Assembly: GCA_019420275.1 (NCBI GenBank) | Contig: JAHZHN010000009.1 | Coordinates: 36,366-100,365 of the forward strand | DNA length: 64,000 nucleotides | Reading direction: 5' to 3' | Source: Clostridiales bacterium | GTDB taxonomy: Bacteria > Bacillota > Clostridia > Lachnospirales > Lachnospiraceae | In this document: one piece after another, positions 17,884-26,893 of the stretch | Layout: every line of letters begins with the position of its first letter | Numbering within the stretch: the stretch's first letter is position 1 | Program-made: the position numbers and the translations under genes | The notes under the pieces: model-generated | What the model saw: only the letters and a program-made list of their open reading frames with translations | Database searches by the model: none | What the model was told of the DNA's origin: nothing

Positions 17884-18567
17884 TCAAGCCTCCTGATATT
17901 GTTTTCTATACTCTTCGATAATTGCGACTCCTGCACTGGTACCTAGTCTTTGTGCTCCTGCTTCCACCATAGCAAGCGCCGTCTTTAAATCCCGGATACC
18001 TCCAGCCGCCTTTACTTTAACATCATCTCCAACAATAGATTTCATAAGGGCAACATCTTCTGGTGTCGCTCCTCCAGTTCCAAATCCAGTAGATGTTTTT
18101 ATAAAATCCGGCCTTACTCTTCTTGCAATCTCTGCTACTTTCGTCTTTTCCTCATTCGTAAGATAACAATTTTCAAAAATAACTTTTGATATGACTCTTT
18201 CTTTCCTGCAGACTCTTACAATTGACTCCATTTCTCTTTCAATATGTCCATAATTATGATTTTTCAGCTCTGCTACATTGATCACATAATCAATCTCATC
18301 AGCGCCTCTTTCAATGGCGTCTTTCGTCTCAAAAATTTTGCATTCCAAAGTCGTCTGTCCCAACGGGAATCCAATCGCCGCCCCCACATGGACTGGTGAT
18401 TCCTTTAATTTTTCTTTGCATCGGATAATCTGTGCCGGATTGATTGCCACCATCTTAAAGTGATATTTCATCGCCTCATTACACAATTGTTCAAATGCCG
18501 CATCATCAGCATAAGCCTTTAGATTGGTATGATCGATCATACCTGCCAATTCTTCCTCTGTTATCAT
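17884..18567 (-). CDS. deoC: Deoxyribose-phosphate aldolase
   Basis: Splits 2-deoxyribose-5-phosphate into acetaldehyde and glyceraldehyde-3-phosphate in nucleoside salvage. A 227-residue class I aldolase; the two key lysines are K157 in FIKTSTGF (Schiff base) and K186 in VKVKAAGG. AAGGAGG lies upstream. No phosphopentomutase or nucleoside phosphorylase gene is nearby, so it is separated from the usual deo operon. Confidence 0.95.
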   Translation of the reverse strand: MITEEELAGMIDHTNLKAYADDAAFEQLCNEAMKYHFKMVAINPAQIIRCKEKLKESPVHVGAAIGFPLGQTTLECKIFETKDAIERGADEIDYVINVAELKNHNYGHIEREMESIVRVCRKERVISKVIFENCYLTNEEKTKVAEIARRVRPDFIKTSTGFGTGGATPEDVALMKSIVGDDVKVKAAGGIRDLKTALAMVEAGAQRLGTSAGVAIIEEYRKQYQEA

Positions 18568-18652
18568 ATTCCGTTTTCCTCCTTTTGCAGAAACTCCACA
18601 TCATTCCGTTGCCTTTTGATGTCTTTTACCATTTTACTCTTTTTATCTGAGG

Positions 18653-18680
18653 AAAAAAAGTCTTTCTTTTCAGACAGACT
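18653..18680 (-). terminator. Intrinsic terminator after the alpha/beta hydrolase
   Basis: Minus strand AGTCT/AGACT stem that includes the stop codon of the upstream gene, followed by seven T. The stem is short, so efficiency is uncertain. Confidence 0.5.
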
Positions 18681-19215
18681 GCTGCAGTTTTTTCATGATC
18701 TTTCCAAGCTCCTTAATATCTCTGATAATATCACCTGTTTCCAAAGAATGATTTCCTCCATCCATCTGATACAGTGGAATCCCCTTTTCATTACACGCCT
18801 GCTTTAATTTTGAACAGTCCACAAAAGGATCACTTGTTCCGGAAAAGATAATTGTTTCTCCTGACCCCAGCAGCGGAATGGTTACTTCTACCGGCGTAAA
18901 ACAAATATGCTTCCAGTCTTTCTTCCACTCATGGATCAATCTGCACGCGGCGATGGATCCTATGCTTTTTGAAATAAAAACGATTTCTTCATATGACTGT
19001 ACATCCATCTGATCAAAAGCCTTTTTTGCCTGATCTGTTACTATTTTCCCCATAACATCCAGATTATCTTTTGTCCATTCCGGAAGACTGCGGTATGTAA
19101 TTTCTTTTATTTCATATCCTCTTTTGCGAAACAGTTTCTTGGCATAATACAGCAAAGGTTTATCACTGTGATATCCGAGCCCCGGCAAAATCAGAGCCAT
19201 TCTTTTTTTATTCAT
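18670..19215 (-). CDS. Small alpha/beta-hydrolase-like protein
   Basis: A 181-residue protein with alpha/beta-hydrolase features: LILPGLGYHSDKPLLYYA at the start, a nucleophile-elbow-like FISKSIGSIAACRL near residue 85, IFSGTSDPFVD (candidate acid) and GGNHSLETGD (candidate histidine). It is shorter than typical lipases, so it belongs with the small YdeN-like group. Its ATG overlaps the lysR stop by eight bases, so it is probably co-transcribed with lysR. Substrate unknown. Confidence 0.7.
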   Translation of the reverse strand: MNKKRMALILPGLGYHSDKPLLYYAKKLFRKRGYEIKEITYRSLPEWTKDNLDVMGKIVTDQAKKAFDQMDVQSYEEIVFISKSIGSIAACRLIHEWKKDWKHICFTPVEVTIPLLGSGETIIFSGTSDPFVDCSKLKQACNEKGIPLYQMDGGNHSLETGDIIRDIKELGKIMKKLQQSV

Positions 19216-20107
19216 GTATTTCCCCTCCTAATTTCTGAAACTCATGAAATATTTTCTCATATTCTTCTGAAAAAATGCTATCCTTTCTCCAGACAAAATT
19301 AAAGTCATGAAATACCTGGAAATCTTCCAGCAAAATTTCCTTCAAACTGCCTTTTTCTAATTCTTTTCGGACAGCCGCCCGATACAAAAAGGTAATGCCT
19401 CGTCCAGCCTCTGCCATCGATTTAATAACATGAATGCTGCTGATTTCATGCCTTCTGCAAAAATTAGAAATTGACAGATTCTGCGTCTGTAGGTTTTTCT
19501 CTAATACTTCTCTGGTACCGGAACCCTGTTCTCGGACAATCAGTCTCTCTCCAAACAGATCCCGAATCCTTCCTGGCTGATTCTGAAACTGATAGTCTGG
19601 TGAAGCTACAAGAATAAATTTTTCCTTCGACCAAACTTGGTATTCGTATGCGTCCTTTTCAAAATACCCTTCCACTGCCGCAAAATCAATCTGCCCATCA
19701 TCAAGCTTTTTTAAAAGTTCCTGGGTATTTCCAATTTCCATCACCATATCTGTCTGTGGATACTTGAGAAGAAAATGCCGCATTACTTCAGGGAAAACAA
19801 AATCTCCAATGGTCAATGTTGCCCCACAGACCAGGGATGCGTGTTCTTTCCGAACTTCCTCCAGCTTTTTTCGAAGATACATTTCATCATGCCGAAAAGT
19901 TTTCGCACTGTTTAAAAAAAGCCTCCCTTCTTTAGTCAGAGTCATTTTCTTCCCTTGAAATTGAAAAAAAGTTGTATGATACATCTCTTCTAAATATTTG
20001 ATATGCTGAGATACCGCAGGCTGAGTGATGTTCAGCGCCCGGGCAGCTTTTGTGAAATTCATAAATTTACAGACTTCCAGAAACGTATCAATTCTGTAAT
20101 CTAACAT
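19208..20107 (-). CDS. LysR-family regulator (CysL/YeiE type)
   Basis: A 299-residue LysR regulator. Helix-turn-helix at residues 1-60 (FLEVCKFMNFTKAARALNITQPAVSQHIKYLE), followed by a periplasmic-binding-like effector domain from about residue 90. It is transcribed divergently from a YeiH-family exporter, the same pairing as yeiE/yeiH in enterobacteria and CysL-type regulators elsewhere, so it most likely controls that gene. Two AT-rich palindromes lie between the two starts. Confidence 0.9.
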   Translation of the reverse strand: MLDYRIDTFLEVCKFMNFTKAARALNITQPAVSQHIKYLEEMYHTTFFQFQGKKMTLTKEGRLFLNSAKTFRHDEMYLRKKLEEVRKEHASLVCGATLTIGDFVFPEVMRHFLLKYPQTDMVMEIGNTQELLKKLDDGQIDFAAVEGYFEKDAYEYQVWSKEKFILVASPDYQFQNQPGRIRDLFGERLIVREQGSGTREVLEKNLQTQNLSISNFCRRHEISSIHVIKSMAEAGRGITFLYRAAVRKELEKGSLKEILLEDFQVFHDFNFVWRKDSIFSEEYEKIFHEFQKLGGEIHE

Positions 20108-20124
20108 AATCTTTCAATCCTTGC

Positions 20125-20189
20125 ATAATATTATTTTATCGTTTCATAATATATTATAATTTTTATTTATGTATCAGTCAATGTATAAT
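20125..20189 (+). promoter_or_regulatory. Divergent lysR/yeiH control region
   Basis: Two perfect palindromes, ATAATATTAT (20125-20134) and ATAATATATTAT (20146-20157), are candidate LysR sites. For yeiH a TATAAT lies at 20184-20189 with a poor -35 (20161-20166, TTTTAT), consistent with activation by LysR. Confidence 0.55.
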
Positions 20190-20230
20190 ATATCTCGATT
20201 CAAACAAACGAAAAAGAAAAGAGGTATCTT

Positions 20231-21235
20231 ATGAAAACAAACACAAAAAATATTCCAGGACTTTTGCTCTGCCTGTGCATTGCTGTTCCTGCATGGTTTT
20301 TAGGCAACCTTCTGCCGGTCATTGGAGGTCCCGTATTTGCGATTCTTGCAGGAATGATCATAACAATCTTTGTAAAAGATAAAGGAATCTGCCACGACGG
20401 AATTACCTTTACATCAAAAAAAATCCTTCAGCTTGCTGTCATCCTCCTGGGATTCGGAATGAATCTTTCTGATATTCTTTCCAAAGGAAAACAGTCACTG
20501 CCGATTATTGTAGCGACAATCTCAACTTCTCTGATTGTCTCTTATATTATTTACCGGGTTCTCCATATGGATGCAAAAATTTCCACATTGATCGGAATTG
20601 GCTCTTCCATATGCGGCGGATCTGCTATTGCAGCTACCGCACCTGTTATTGAAGCGGATGATGAAGAAATCGCACAGTCTATTTCTGTAATCTTTCTGTT
20701 TAATGTAGCTGCTGCGCTGATCTTCCCTTCACTTGGTGCTGCTCTAGGGCTTTCCAACGAAGGATTTGGGCTCTTCGCCGGTACCGCAGTCAATGATACT
20801 TCTTCTGTTACCGCAACAGCTGCCGCATGGGATGGAATTCACGGAAGCAATACATTGGATGCCGCAACAATCGTAAAACTTACCAGAACTCTGGCTATTA
20901 TTCCGATTACCCTTGTTCTTGGCATTCTCCAGGCACGAAAAAAGAAAGACGGCACTTCCACATTCAGCTTCAAGCGCGCCTTTCCTATGTTCATCTTATT
21001 TTTTGTGCTGGCATCCATCATCACAACGGTTTTCGCTCTCCCGGCTTCCATTACAAGTCCGTTAAAGGATCTTAGTAAATTCTTTATTGTCATGGCAATG
21101 GCAGCGATTGGTCTTAATACAGATATCATTTCTCTTGTAAAAACTGGTGCAAAACCAATTTTCATGGGATTTATCTGCTGGGTATCCATTGCCGCTGTGA
21201 GTCTTGCCATACAAGCAGCCATTGGCATTATGTAA
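20231..21235 (+). CDS. YeiH-family putative sulfate/sulfite exporter (UPF0324)
   Basis: A 334-residue membrane protein with about ten segments and the UPF0324 features GSSICGGSAIAATAPVIEADDEE, FAGTAVNDTSSVTATA and AAIGLNTD. The family is associated with LysR regulators that respond to sulfur compounds and is annotated as putative sulfate exporter. Own promoter, AGAGG before the ATG. Direction and substrate are not established by the sequence. Confidence 0.88.
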   Translation: MKTNTKNIPGLLLCLCIAVPAWFLGNLLPVIGGPVFAILAGMIITIFVKDKGICHDGITFTSKKILQLAVILLGFGMNLSDILSKGKQSLPIIVATISTSLIVSYIIYRVLHMDAKISTLIGIGSSICGGSAIAATAPVIEADDEEIAQSISVIFLFNVAAALIFPSLGAALGLSNEGFGLFAGTAVNDTSSVTATAAAWDGIHGSNTLDAATIVKLTRTLAIIPITLVLGILQARKKKDGTSTFSFKRAFPMFILFFVLASIITTVFALPASITSPLKDLSKFFIVMAMAAIGLNTDIISLVKTGAKPIFMGFICWVSIAAVSLAIQAAIGIM

Positions 21236-21288
21236 AACTCAGACGCTGTACTTTAACTCATCTGATTTACGTACACCTCTGACATATG

Positions 21289-21346
21289 AAAATTCCGGAA
21301 AACCAGATCCTATTATCATTTTAAACTAGTGGTTTTCCGGAATTTT
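21289..21346. terminator. Long inverted repeat between convergent yeiH and tcdA
   Basis: Perfect 17-bp arms (21289-21305 and 21330-21346) with a 24-base loop; the arms begin with AAAA and end with TTTT, so the hairpin can serve as a terminator on either strand. The left arm itself contains the palindrome TTCCGGAA. Confidence 0.65.
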
Positions 21347-21461
21347 AAGCATTCTTTGAAGATCCGATGCATACGTAAGACCAGCATCTTCTTCAAGCAG
21401 ACACTTTTTATGTGCATAGACATCTTTCTTTGACTTTTATGGTTTTTGGAGTTTTTCCCAT
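21326..21461 (-). pseudogene. Possible remnant of a small gene with one frameshift
   Basis: Downstream of tcdA the minus strand has an ATG at 21461 (MGKTPKTIKVKE). After an A-run near 21424 the frame must shift by one base to continue into a protein-like stretch of about 32 residues (VYAHKKCLLEEDAGLTYASD, then LQRMLKIPENH and stop at 21326). Neither half has a convincing ribosome site. I do not recognise the product; this may be chance. Confidence 0.25.
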
Positions 21462-21472
21462 AAATCGTTTTT

Positions 21473-22195
21473 CTATTTTTTTGAGACTTTTGTTAGATCT
21501 TTGATGATTTCACCAGCTATGATCAGTCCGGCAGCAGACGGTACAAACGCTGTGCTTCCCGGAATCTGGCGTTTTCCATCTTCTGAAATTCTGATCAATG
21601 GCTCCATGGCCTTTTCCTGAGAGTAAACGACCTTAAGGGCCGAAACGTTTCTTTTTTTCAGTTCTTTTCGCATGACCTTAGCCAAAGGACAGACTGATGT
21701 ATCATAGATATCTGCCACCTGAAACATCGTCGGATCTAATTTATTTCCAGCTCCCATACTGCTGATAACCGGTGTTCCCGTTTTCTGACCCTGAATAGCC
21801 AACTCAATTTTTCCAGTAACTGTGTCAATAGCGTCTACAATATAATCGTAAGAGATAAAATCAAACTGCCCCGCATTCTCCGGCAAAAAGAATGTCTGAT
21901 AGGTTTCTACCACCGCTTCCGGATTAATCTCCCTAATCCTTTCTTTCATCACCTCAACTTTCGGTCTTCCTACAGTTTTATGAGTCGCAATGATTTGCCG
22001 ATTGATATTTGATTCTGATATTCTGTCCGCATCCACCAATATTAAATGACCAACACCACTTCTTGCCAATGCTTCTACTGTAAATCCTCCCACTCCTCCA
22101 ATTCCAAACACCGCAACTGTGGACTCATTTAATTTTCGGATTCCTTCCTCTCCTAAAAGCAGTCCTGTTCTCATAAATTGTTCTTTGATTGCCAT
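21473..22195 (-). CDS. tcdA: tRNA threonylcarbamoyladenosine dehydratase (ThiF/TcdA family)
   Basis: Uses ATP to convert t6A37 of tRNA to its cyclic form. A 240-residue E1-like protein: the nucleotide-binding motif GIGGVGGFTVEALARSG (31-47), DADRISESNINRQ, the catalytic stretch with DAIDTVTGK, and a cysteine in SVCPLAKVMRKELKKR. Length and the C-terminal PSAAGLIIAGEIIKDL match TcdA/CsdL rather than ThiF or MoeB. The ATG at 22195 has AGGA upstream; the ATG at 22246 does not. Confidence 0.88.
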   Translation of the reverse strand: MAIKEQFMRTGLLLGEEGIRKLNESTVAVFGIGGVGGFTVEALARSGVGHLILVDADRISESNINRQIIATHKTVGRPKVEVMKERIREINPEAVVETYQTFFLPENAGQFDFISYDYIVDAIDTVTGKIELAIQGQKTGTPVISSMGAGNKLDPTMFQVADIYDTSVCPLAKVMRKELKKRNVSALKVVYSQEKAMEPLIRISEDGKRQIPGSTAFVPSAAGLIIAGEIIKDLTKVSKK

Positions 22196-22260
22196 ATGTT
22201 TCCTTTCCTTTGCAGATTTTATTTTCCTCCGCAGTCTTTCTTTCATAATTTGTATCCTTC

Positions 22261-22289
22261 ATTATAACGGCTTCTTTAAATTTCTACAA
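22261..22289 (-). promoter_or_regulatory. Promoter of tcdA
   Basis: Minus strand TTGTAG (22284-22289), 17-bp spacer, TATAAT (22261-22266). Confidence 0.7.
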
Positions 22290-22321
22290 TGACTAAGGTT
22301 TGAGGGATTTTTCTGCACAAC

Positions 22322-22358
22322 AAACTGCCGCAGGCTCCTGAACGTCCTGCGGCAGTTT
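22322..22358. terminator. Terminator hairpin after scrK
   Basis: Perfect 13-bp stem AAACTGCCGCAGG/CCTGCGGCAGTTT with an 11-base loop, eight bases after the scrK stop codon. The T run on the minus strand is short, so the strong stem carries the call. Confidence 0.7.
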
Positions 22359-22366
22359 ATTTGTCA

Positions 22367-23338
22367 TTATTTTCTGTTTTTGATCCATTCCTGGATTTCA
22401 TCCATTGTAGCCATGGCTGCCAAAGCCCCTTCTTTGGTACTTGTATTTGCTGCATAGGCATTGGCAAAATCAAGATACTCATACAATTTGTCTTTACTTA
22501 CACTATCAAGGTCTTCTACCTCATCTCTGAGGATACAGAATAAAAATGCTCCGATAAAGGAGTCTCCTGCACCTGTTGTATCTCGTACATCAATGGAATA
22601 TCCCGGTGCTTCTGCCATTCCATTTTTCGTATAGATTTCTGCTCCGTCTGCTCCTTTGGTATAAATCACATATTTTGTTCTTCCTGACAAAAGATCCGGC
22701 ACTGCGTCCTTGATATCTTTCTTTCCAGTAATAAATTCCAGTTCTTCGTCAGAGATCTTAACAATATCTGCATATGGAAGAAAATCGTTGACCGTCTTTT
22801 TCAAAGCATCCAGATCATCCCATAAAGAAAACCGAAGATTCGGGTCAAAAGATACTTTAACTCCCTTTTCAATCGCCATATCGATCAATTTCTTATGTGC
22901 CTGTTTCATTGGAGATTCTACGAGATCCACACTGCAGAAATGGATCATTCCACAGTCATCCAAAATATCTTCCGGAATATCTTCAACACTGTATCTTAAA
23001 TCTGCGCTGTTCTTTCGATAAAATTTGAAATCACGGTTTCCATCTGCTGCCAGTGATACAAACGCAAGCGCCGTCTCACCTTCCTGATCTCTATGGATAT
23101 TTGATGTATCAATTCCCGCATCATTTAAAACATCAATGATATAATCTCCAAATGGATCATCTCCTAATTTTGTCAGCATCTTAGATGGAATTCCCAGTTT
23201 TGTTACGGCTCCGATTACGTTTGCCGGCGCTCCGCCTGCTACTCTCGTAAAGGATGGAACATCCTTCAGTCTCTGACCCTTTACATCTGGAATAAAGTCA
23301 ATCAATGCTTCTCCGATTCCACATAACCTATTCTTCAT
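22367..23338 (-). CDS. scrK: Fructokinase (PfkB family)
   Basis: Phosphorylates the fructose released by sucrose-6-phosphate hydrolase. A 323-residue ribokinase-like enzyme with GGAPANVIGAVTKLG near residues 34-48 and the ATP/catalytic motif DTTGAGDSFIGAFL near residues 240-253. Its start overlaps scrB by 11 bases, with GGAGG inside scrB. Fructokinase rather than another PfkB sugar kinase is inferred from the scr operon. Confidence 0.92.
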   Translation of the reverse strand: MKNRLCGIGEALIDFIPDVKGQRLKDVPSFTRVAGGAPANVIGAVTKLGIPSKMLTKLGDDPFGDYIIDVLNDAGIDTSNIHRDQEGETALAFVSLAADGNRDFKFYRKNSADLRYSVEDIPEDILDDCGMIHFCSVDLVESPMKQAHKKLIDMAIEKGVKVSFDPNLRFSLWDDLDALKKTVNDFLPYADIVKISDEELEFITGKKDIKDAVPDLLSGRTKYVIYTKGADGAEIYTKNGMAEAPGYSIDVRDTTGAGDSFIGAFLFCILRDEVEDLDSVSKDKLYEYLDFANAYAANTSTKEGALAAMATMDEIQEWIKNRK

Positions 23339-24794
23339 AGCATCCTCCTTCGATCAAAAAAGACTTTAATGGATAGATGGTCAACATACCTTCACATTGT
23401 CCTTGGATGGAAATTTCTCCTTTCAGGCTGTAAACTCTGGTTGTAAACACTTCCTCTCCATGGTTCACAAAAATCTCCAGAGAAGTGGTATCCGCAAAAA
23501 TCTGCAGCTGTTCCAAAGACTTCAAATGAACCTTTCTTGTTGTCCTGCCGAATCCATACGCTCCCAGATCCAATGTAAGGACTTCATCTTCATAGGAAAG
23601 CGTAATTCCTTCCCTTAAAGTCATTTTCATATTTTCACATTTATTATACTCAACAATTGCTTCGTAAACAACATCATCACAAATCTTTTTCTCTTTTTCG
23701 TCAAATTCTGCCATCTTCGTTCCGCCGCAGCGAAGCTTTCTTAACTCCTCGATTGGCTCCTGAATAAATTTGCCATTTTTCAATGAAATCTGACGCGGTA
23801 TTGTCAAAGCATGCTGCCATCCGTCTTCTGTCGTTGGATTTGTATACTCTGCATCTGGAATTCCCATCCAGCCAATTAAAATCCTTCTTCCCCGTTCGTC
23901 TTCAAACGTCTGCGGAGCATAAAAATCAAATCCTCGATCCATAAGTTTAATCTCTTCAATCTTAGATTCTTTTGTGTCGAAGTCATAACTTAGTTTCATC
24001 GCTGCTGTCTGATGCGGATTCTGAAAATCAAATCCCTGCGGTTTTACACCCTGCGGACAGCAGGTCAAAATCAGCTGTCCGTCGATTTCAAATACATCCG
24101 GACATTCCCACATATATCCAAAAGGTTCTTCTGTCGTAATGCGGTCAAAATATTCCCAATGCTTTAAATCTTCTGACTGATACAAAAGAATCATTCCGAC
24201 ACTATGATGGTCTCTGGCTCCCAGAATCATATAGTATTTTCCATCATGTTTTAAAATCTTCGGATCTCTGACATGATTGCTGATATCTTCTGGATAATCA
24301 TCTGTTGTCATCAGAAGCTCCTTTTCAGAAAAATGATATCCGTCTTTGCTGGTGAACATAACCGTATTGCTTCCCCGGCCTGAATTAATATAATCATAAT
24401 CATCCCGGTCAAAGTATTTCACATTTCCTGTATAGTAATAATAGATCATATCATTTTCAACAAACGCAGATCCGGAATACACCCCATGGGCATCGAAATC
24501 CTGGTCCGGAAATAATACCGGACCATAATCTCGATAATGGATAAAATCTTTTGTGGTGCAGTGAGCCCACATCTTCAATTCTCCTGTCGGTTCAAAAGGC
24601 GTATACTGATAGTAAATATGATAGGTTCCGTGAAACTGGCATAAACCATTGGGGTCATTCAGCCATCCTGTCTCCGGCATCAGATGAAACTTAAGCCTTC
24701 TCGGGTCCTTTGCAACTTTATCTCGGTATGCTTTGTTTTCTTGATACCATGCGTCATAATCTTTTTTCAGAACTTTTTTATATTTCTCAAACAT
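23328..24794 (-). CDS. scrB: Sucrose-6-phosphate hydrolase (GH32)
   Basis: Hydrolyses sucrose-6-phosphate from the PTS to glucose-6-phosphate and fructose. A 488-residue GH32 enzyme: nucleophile D47 in WLNDPNG, the RDP motif (176-178) and the acid/base E230 in WECPDVF, followed by a C-terminal beta-sandwich. No signal peptide, as expected for a cytosolic PTS hydrolase. Located between scrA and scrK. Confidence 0.95.
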   Translation of the reverse strand: MFEKYKKVLKKDYDAWYQENKAYRDKVAKDPRRLKFHLMPETGWLNDPNGLCQFHGTYHIYYQYTPFEPTGELKMWAHCTTKDFIHYRDYGPVLFPDQDFDAHGVYSGSAFVENDMIYYYYTGNVKYFDRDDYDYINSGRGSNTVMFTSKDGYHFSEKELLMTTDDYPEDISNHVRDPKILKHDGKYYMILGARDHHSVGMILLYQSEDLKHWEYFDRITTEEPFGYMWECPDVFEIDGQLILTCCPQGVKPQGFDFQNPHQTAAMKLSYDFDTKESKIEEIKLMDRGFDFYAPQTFEDERGRRILIGWMGIPDAEYTNPTTEDGWQHALTIPRQISLKNGKFIQEPIEELRKLRCGGTKMAEFDEKEKKICDDVVYEAIVEYNKCENMKMTLREGITLSYEDEVLTLDLGAYGFGRTTRKVHLKSLEQLQIFADTTSLEIFVNHGEEVFTTRVYSLKGEISIQGQCEGMLTIYPLKSFLIEGGCYEE

Positions 24795-24819
24795 CCTTTT
24801 TCCCTTTCTGGAATCTTTT

Positions 24820-26733
24820 TTATTTCAATGTCATAATCTTCTTATCATTGTCAGCTTTCTCAGCTGGTGATACTTCCAGTTCTTTTCCTTTTGCATCTGC
24901 TACCAAGAACATCGTCTGTGTCTGATAACCTTTTTCTTTTATCAAATCCATATCGAAAGATAACAGCTTATCGCCTCTTTTTACTTCGTCTCCTGTATTT
25001 ACATATAATTCGAAGCCTTCCCCATCCATTTTTACCGTATCAATTCCCGCATGAATCAAAAGCTCCGCTCCAGAGTTCAATGTAATGCCGATGGCATGCT
25101 TCGTCGGGAATACTAAACTAATCTTTCCGTCTGCTGGGGCGTAAATAACACCTTCTTCCGGATTGATTGCTACACCATCTCCCATGGCCTTTGAAGCAAA
25201 TGCAGCGTCATTGGATTTCTCGATTGGAAGAACTTCTCCTTTCATTGGAGAATAAAGGTCTTCCGGTCCTGTAACTGCTTTTATTTCCTGTACTTCTTCT
25301 GTTTTTGTTTCTTTTTTATTGCCTGTTTGTTCTTCTGCTCCAAGATTAAATTTCTTCCAGAAGATTGCTGTCATCGCCGCAGATACGACCATGGATAAAA
25401 CAAGTCCGATCAGGAAGTTCGGATAATCCTGTGGTTTCATAGAAATAATTCCAGGAATTCCAGCTGCTCCCATTGCCTGTGCCAAAACTTTTGTTGCCGC
25501 ACAATAAGCACTTCCTACACCAGATCCGATGATAGCTGCATAAAATGGATATTTTAATTTTAATGTAACACCAAACATTGCCGGCTCTGTGATTCCCAAA
25601 AGAGCAGAAACACCAGATGCAGAACAAATAGATTTCATTTTCTCATTCTTCGTTAAGAACAGAACTGCGATAACTGCTGCTCCCTGAGCCACGTTGTTCA
25701 TACTTGCAGTAGTGAAGATAAAACTTCCTCCTGTATGTACCGCATCTGCAATCAGCTGAGTCTCAATTGCGATAAAGCTGTGGTGCATACCAGTCAGACA
25801 GATTGGCGCATAAGCAAGACCAAACAGTCCGCCTCCGACAAATCCGAGTGTATTATAAAGCCATGTGATTCCTGCTGCAAGCAGATTACCTGCTTCTCTT
25901 AAAACTGGCCCTACAATGATAAAAGTCAAGAATGAAGTCACCATGATAGATAACAAAGGCGTTGTTAAATTATCCAGCCATGTTGGGGTTACCTTATGTA
26001 ATTTCTTTTCAATCGTTGCAAGAATAAATGCTACTGCCAATACCGGAAGAACAGTTCCCTGATATCCGATTCCTTCAATATGGAATCCAAAAATATTCCA
26101 GATTGGAGGATCAGCAATACCAATACTGTAGGCACTTAACAGATCCGGATGGACCATGATCATTCCCATTGCCGCTCCAAGATATGGATTGCCTCCAAAC
26201 TTTTTAGTCGCACTAAATCCAATCAATACTGGAAGGAATGTAAACGGTGCATTTGAAAATGTGTTAATTGCTGTTGCCAGTCCTTCCCACTGAGGATACA
26301 ATTCAATAATAGATTTTCCATCAATCAAGGCAGACGTCAGGATATTATTGATACCCATAAGCAGACCACCTGCTACGATTGCAGGAATGATCGGCACGAA
26401 AATATCACTTAATACCTTTACAAGTCTTTGAATAATGTTTCCTTTTTCTTCTTCTGGTTCCTCATCTACAGCTGGTCCAACATCGCCTCCCAGCTGCTTT
26501 TGAACTTCATCGCAGACCAAATTTACAAGCCCTGAACCAAAAATAATCTGAAACTGTGACTGGGTCAGGAAGACTCCCTTTACCCCTTCAATATCACTGA
26601 CCGCATCTTCATTTCTTAAATCGTTGTTCTTAAGCTGCAGTCTTAAACGTGTTGCACAATGCTGAACGGATTTGATATTATCTTTTCCGCCGACGTTTTC
26701 GATAACCTGACTGGCAATCTTTGCGTAATCCAT
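24820..26733 (-). CDS. scrA: Sucrose-specific PTS enzyme IIBCA
   Basis: Transports and phosphorylates sucrose. One 637-residue chain with three domains: EIIB at the start (phosphocysteine C26 in SVQHCATRLRL), EIIC with about ten membrane segments (residues 100-470), and a glucose-type EIIA at the end (phosphohistidine H561 in ELLIHAGIDTV). The EIIA domain makes it independent of a separate crr. It leads the scrABK operon, behind a consensus promoter with two operators. Sucrose rather than trehalose or beta-glucoside is inferred from the adjacent GH32 and fructokinase genes. Confidence 0.93.
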   Translation of the reverse strand: MDYAKIASQVIENVGGKDNIKSVQHCATRLRLQLKNNDLRNEDAVSDIEGVKGVFLTQSQFQIIFGSGLVNLVCDEVQKQLGGDVGPAVDEEPEEEKGNIIQRLVKVLSDIFVPIIPAIVAGGLLMGINNILTSALIDGKSIIELYPQWEGLATAINTFSNAPFTFLPVLIGFSATKKFGGNPYLGAAMGMIMVHPDLLSAYSIGIADPPIWNIFGFHIEGIGYQGTVLPVLAVAFILATIEKKLHKVTPTWLDNLTTPLLSIMVTSFLTFIIVGPVLREAGNLLAAGITWLYNTLGFVGGGLFGLAYAPICLTGMHHSFIAIETQLIADAVHTGGSFIFTTASMNNVAQGAAVIAVLFLTKNEKMKSICSASGVSALLGITEPAMFGVTLKLKYPFYAAIIGSGVGSAYCAATKVLAQAMGAAGIPGIISMKPQDYPNFLIGLVLSMVVSAAMTAIFWKKFNLGAEEQTGNKKETKTEEVQEIKAVTGPEDLYSPMKGEVLPIEKSNDAAFASKAMGDGVAINPEEGVIYAPADGKISLVFPTKHAIGITLNSGAELLIHAGIDTVKMDGEGFELYVNTGDEVKRGDKLLSFDMDLIKEKGYQTQTMFLVADAKGKELEVSPAEKADNDKKIMTLK

Positions 26734-26761
26734 ATCTTCTCTCCTTTTCTTAATTTAATTG

Positions 26762-26780
26762 TGGTATCGGTTCCATATTT
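26762..26780 (-). promoter_or_regulatory. Operator O1 of the scr operon
   Basis: The 19-base sequence TGGTATCGGTTCCATATTT (plus strand) has a central CG and partly symmetric arms, as in LacI-family operators. It lies directly after the -10, covering the start point. Confidence 0.7.
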
Positions 26781-26782
26781 GT

Positions 26783-26811
26783 ATTATATGGCTATATTGT
26801 ATTTTTGTCAA
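26783..26811 (-). promoter_or_regulatory. Consensus promoter of scrABK
   Basis: Minus strand TTGACA (26806-26811), 17-bp spacer, TATAAT (26783-26788): a perfect sigma-A match, as expected for a strong promoter held off by a repressor. Confidence 0.9.
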
Positions 26812-26819
26812 TACTTTTA

Positions 26820-26838
26820 TGGTATCGGTTCCATATTT
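26820..26838 (-). promoter_or_regulatory. Operator O2 of the scr operon
   Basis: Exact copy of O1 (19 identical bases), eight bases upstream of the -35 and offset 58 bp from O1. Two identical sites around one promoter suggest cooperative binding or a short DNA loop. Confidence 0.7.
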
Positions 26839-26880
26839 TATTTTTATAAAAAAGAGCATCTGTTTCACCAGATGCTCTTT
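26839..26880 (-). terminator. Intrinsic terminator of the PF06541 gene
   Basis: Perfect 12-bp stem AAAGAGCATCTG/CAGATGCTCTTT with a 6-base loop, then a T-rich tract on the minus strand. It separates the upstream gene from the scr operators. Confidence 0.9.
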
Positions 26881-26893
26881 AAAACCTTTCTGC

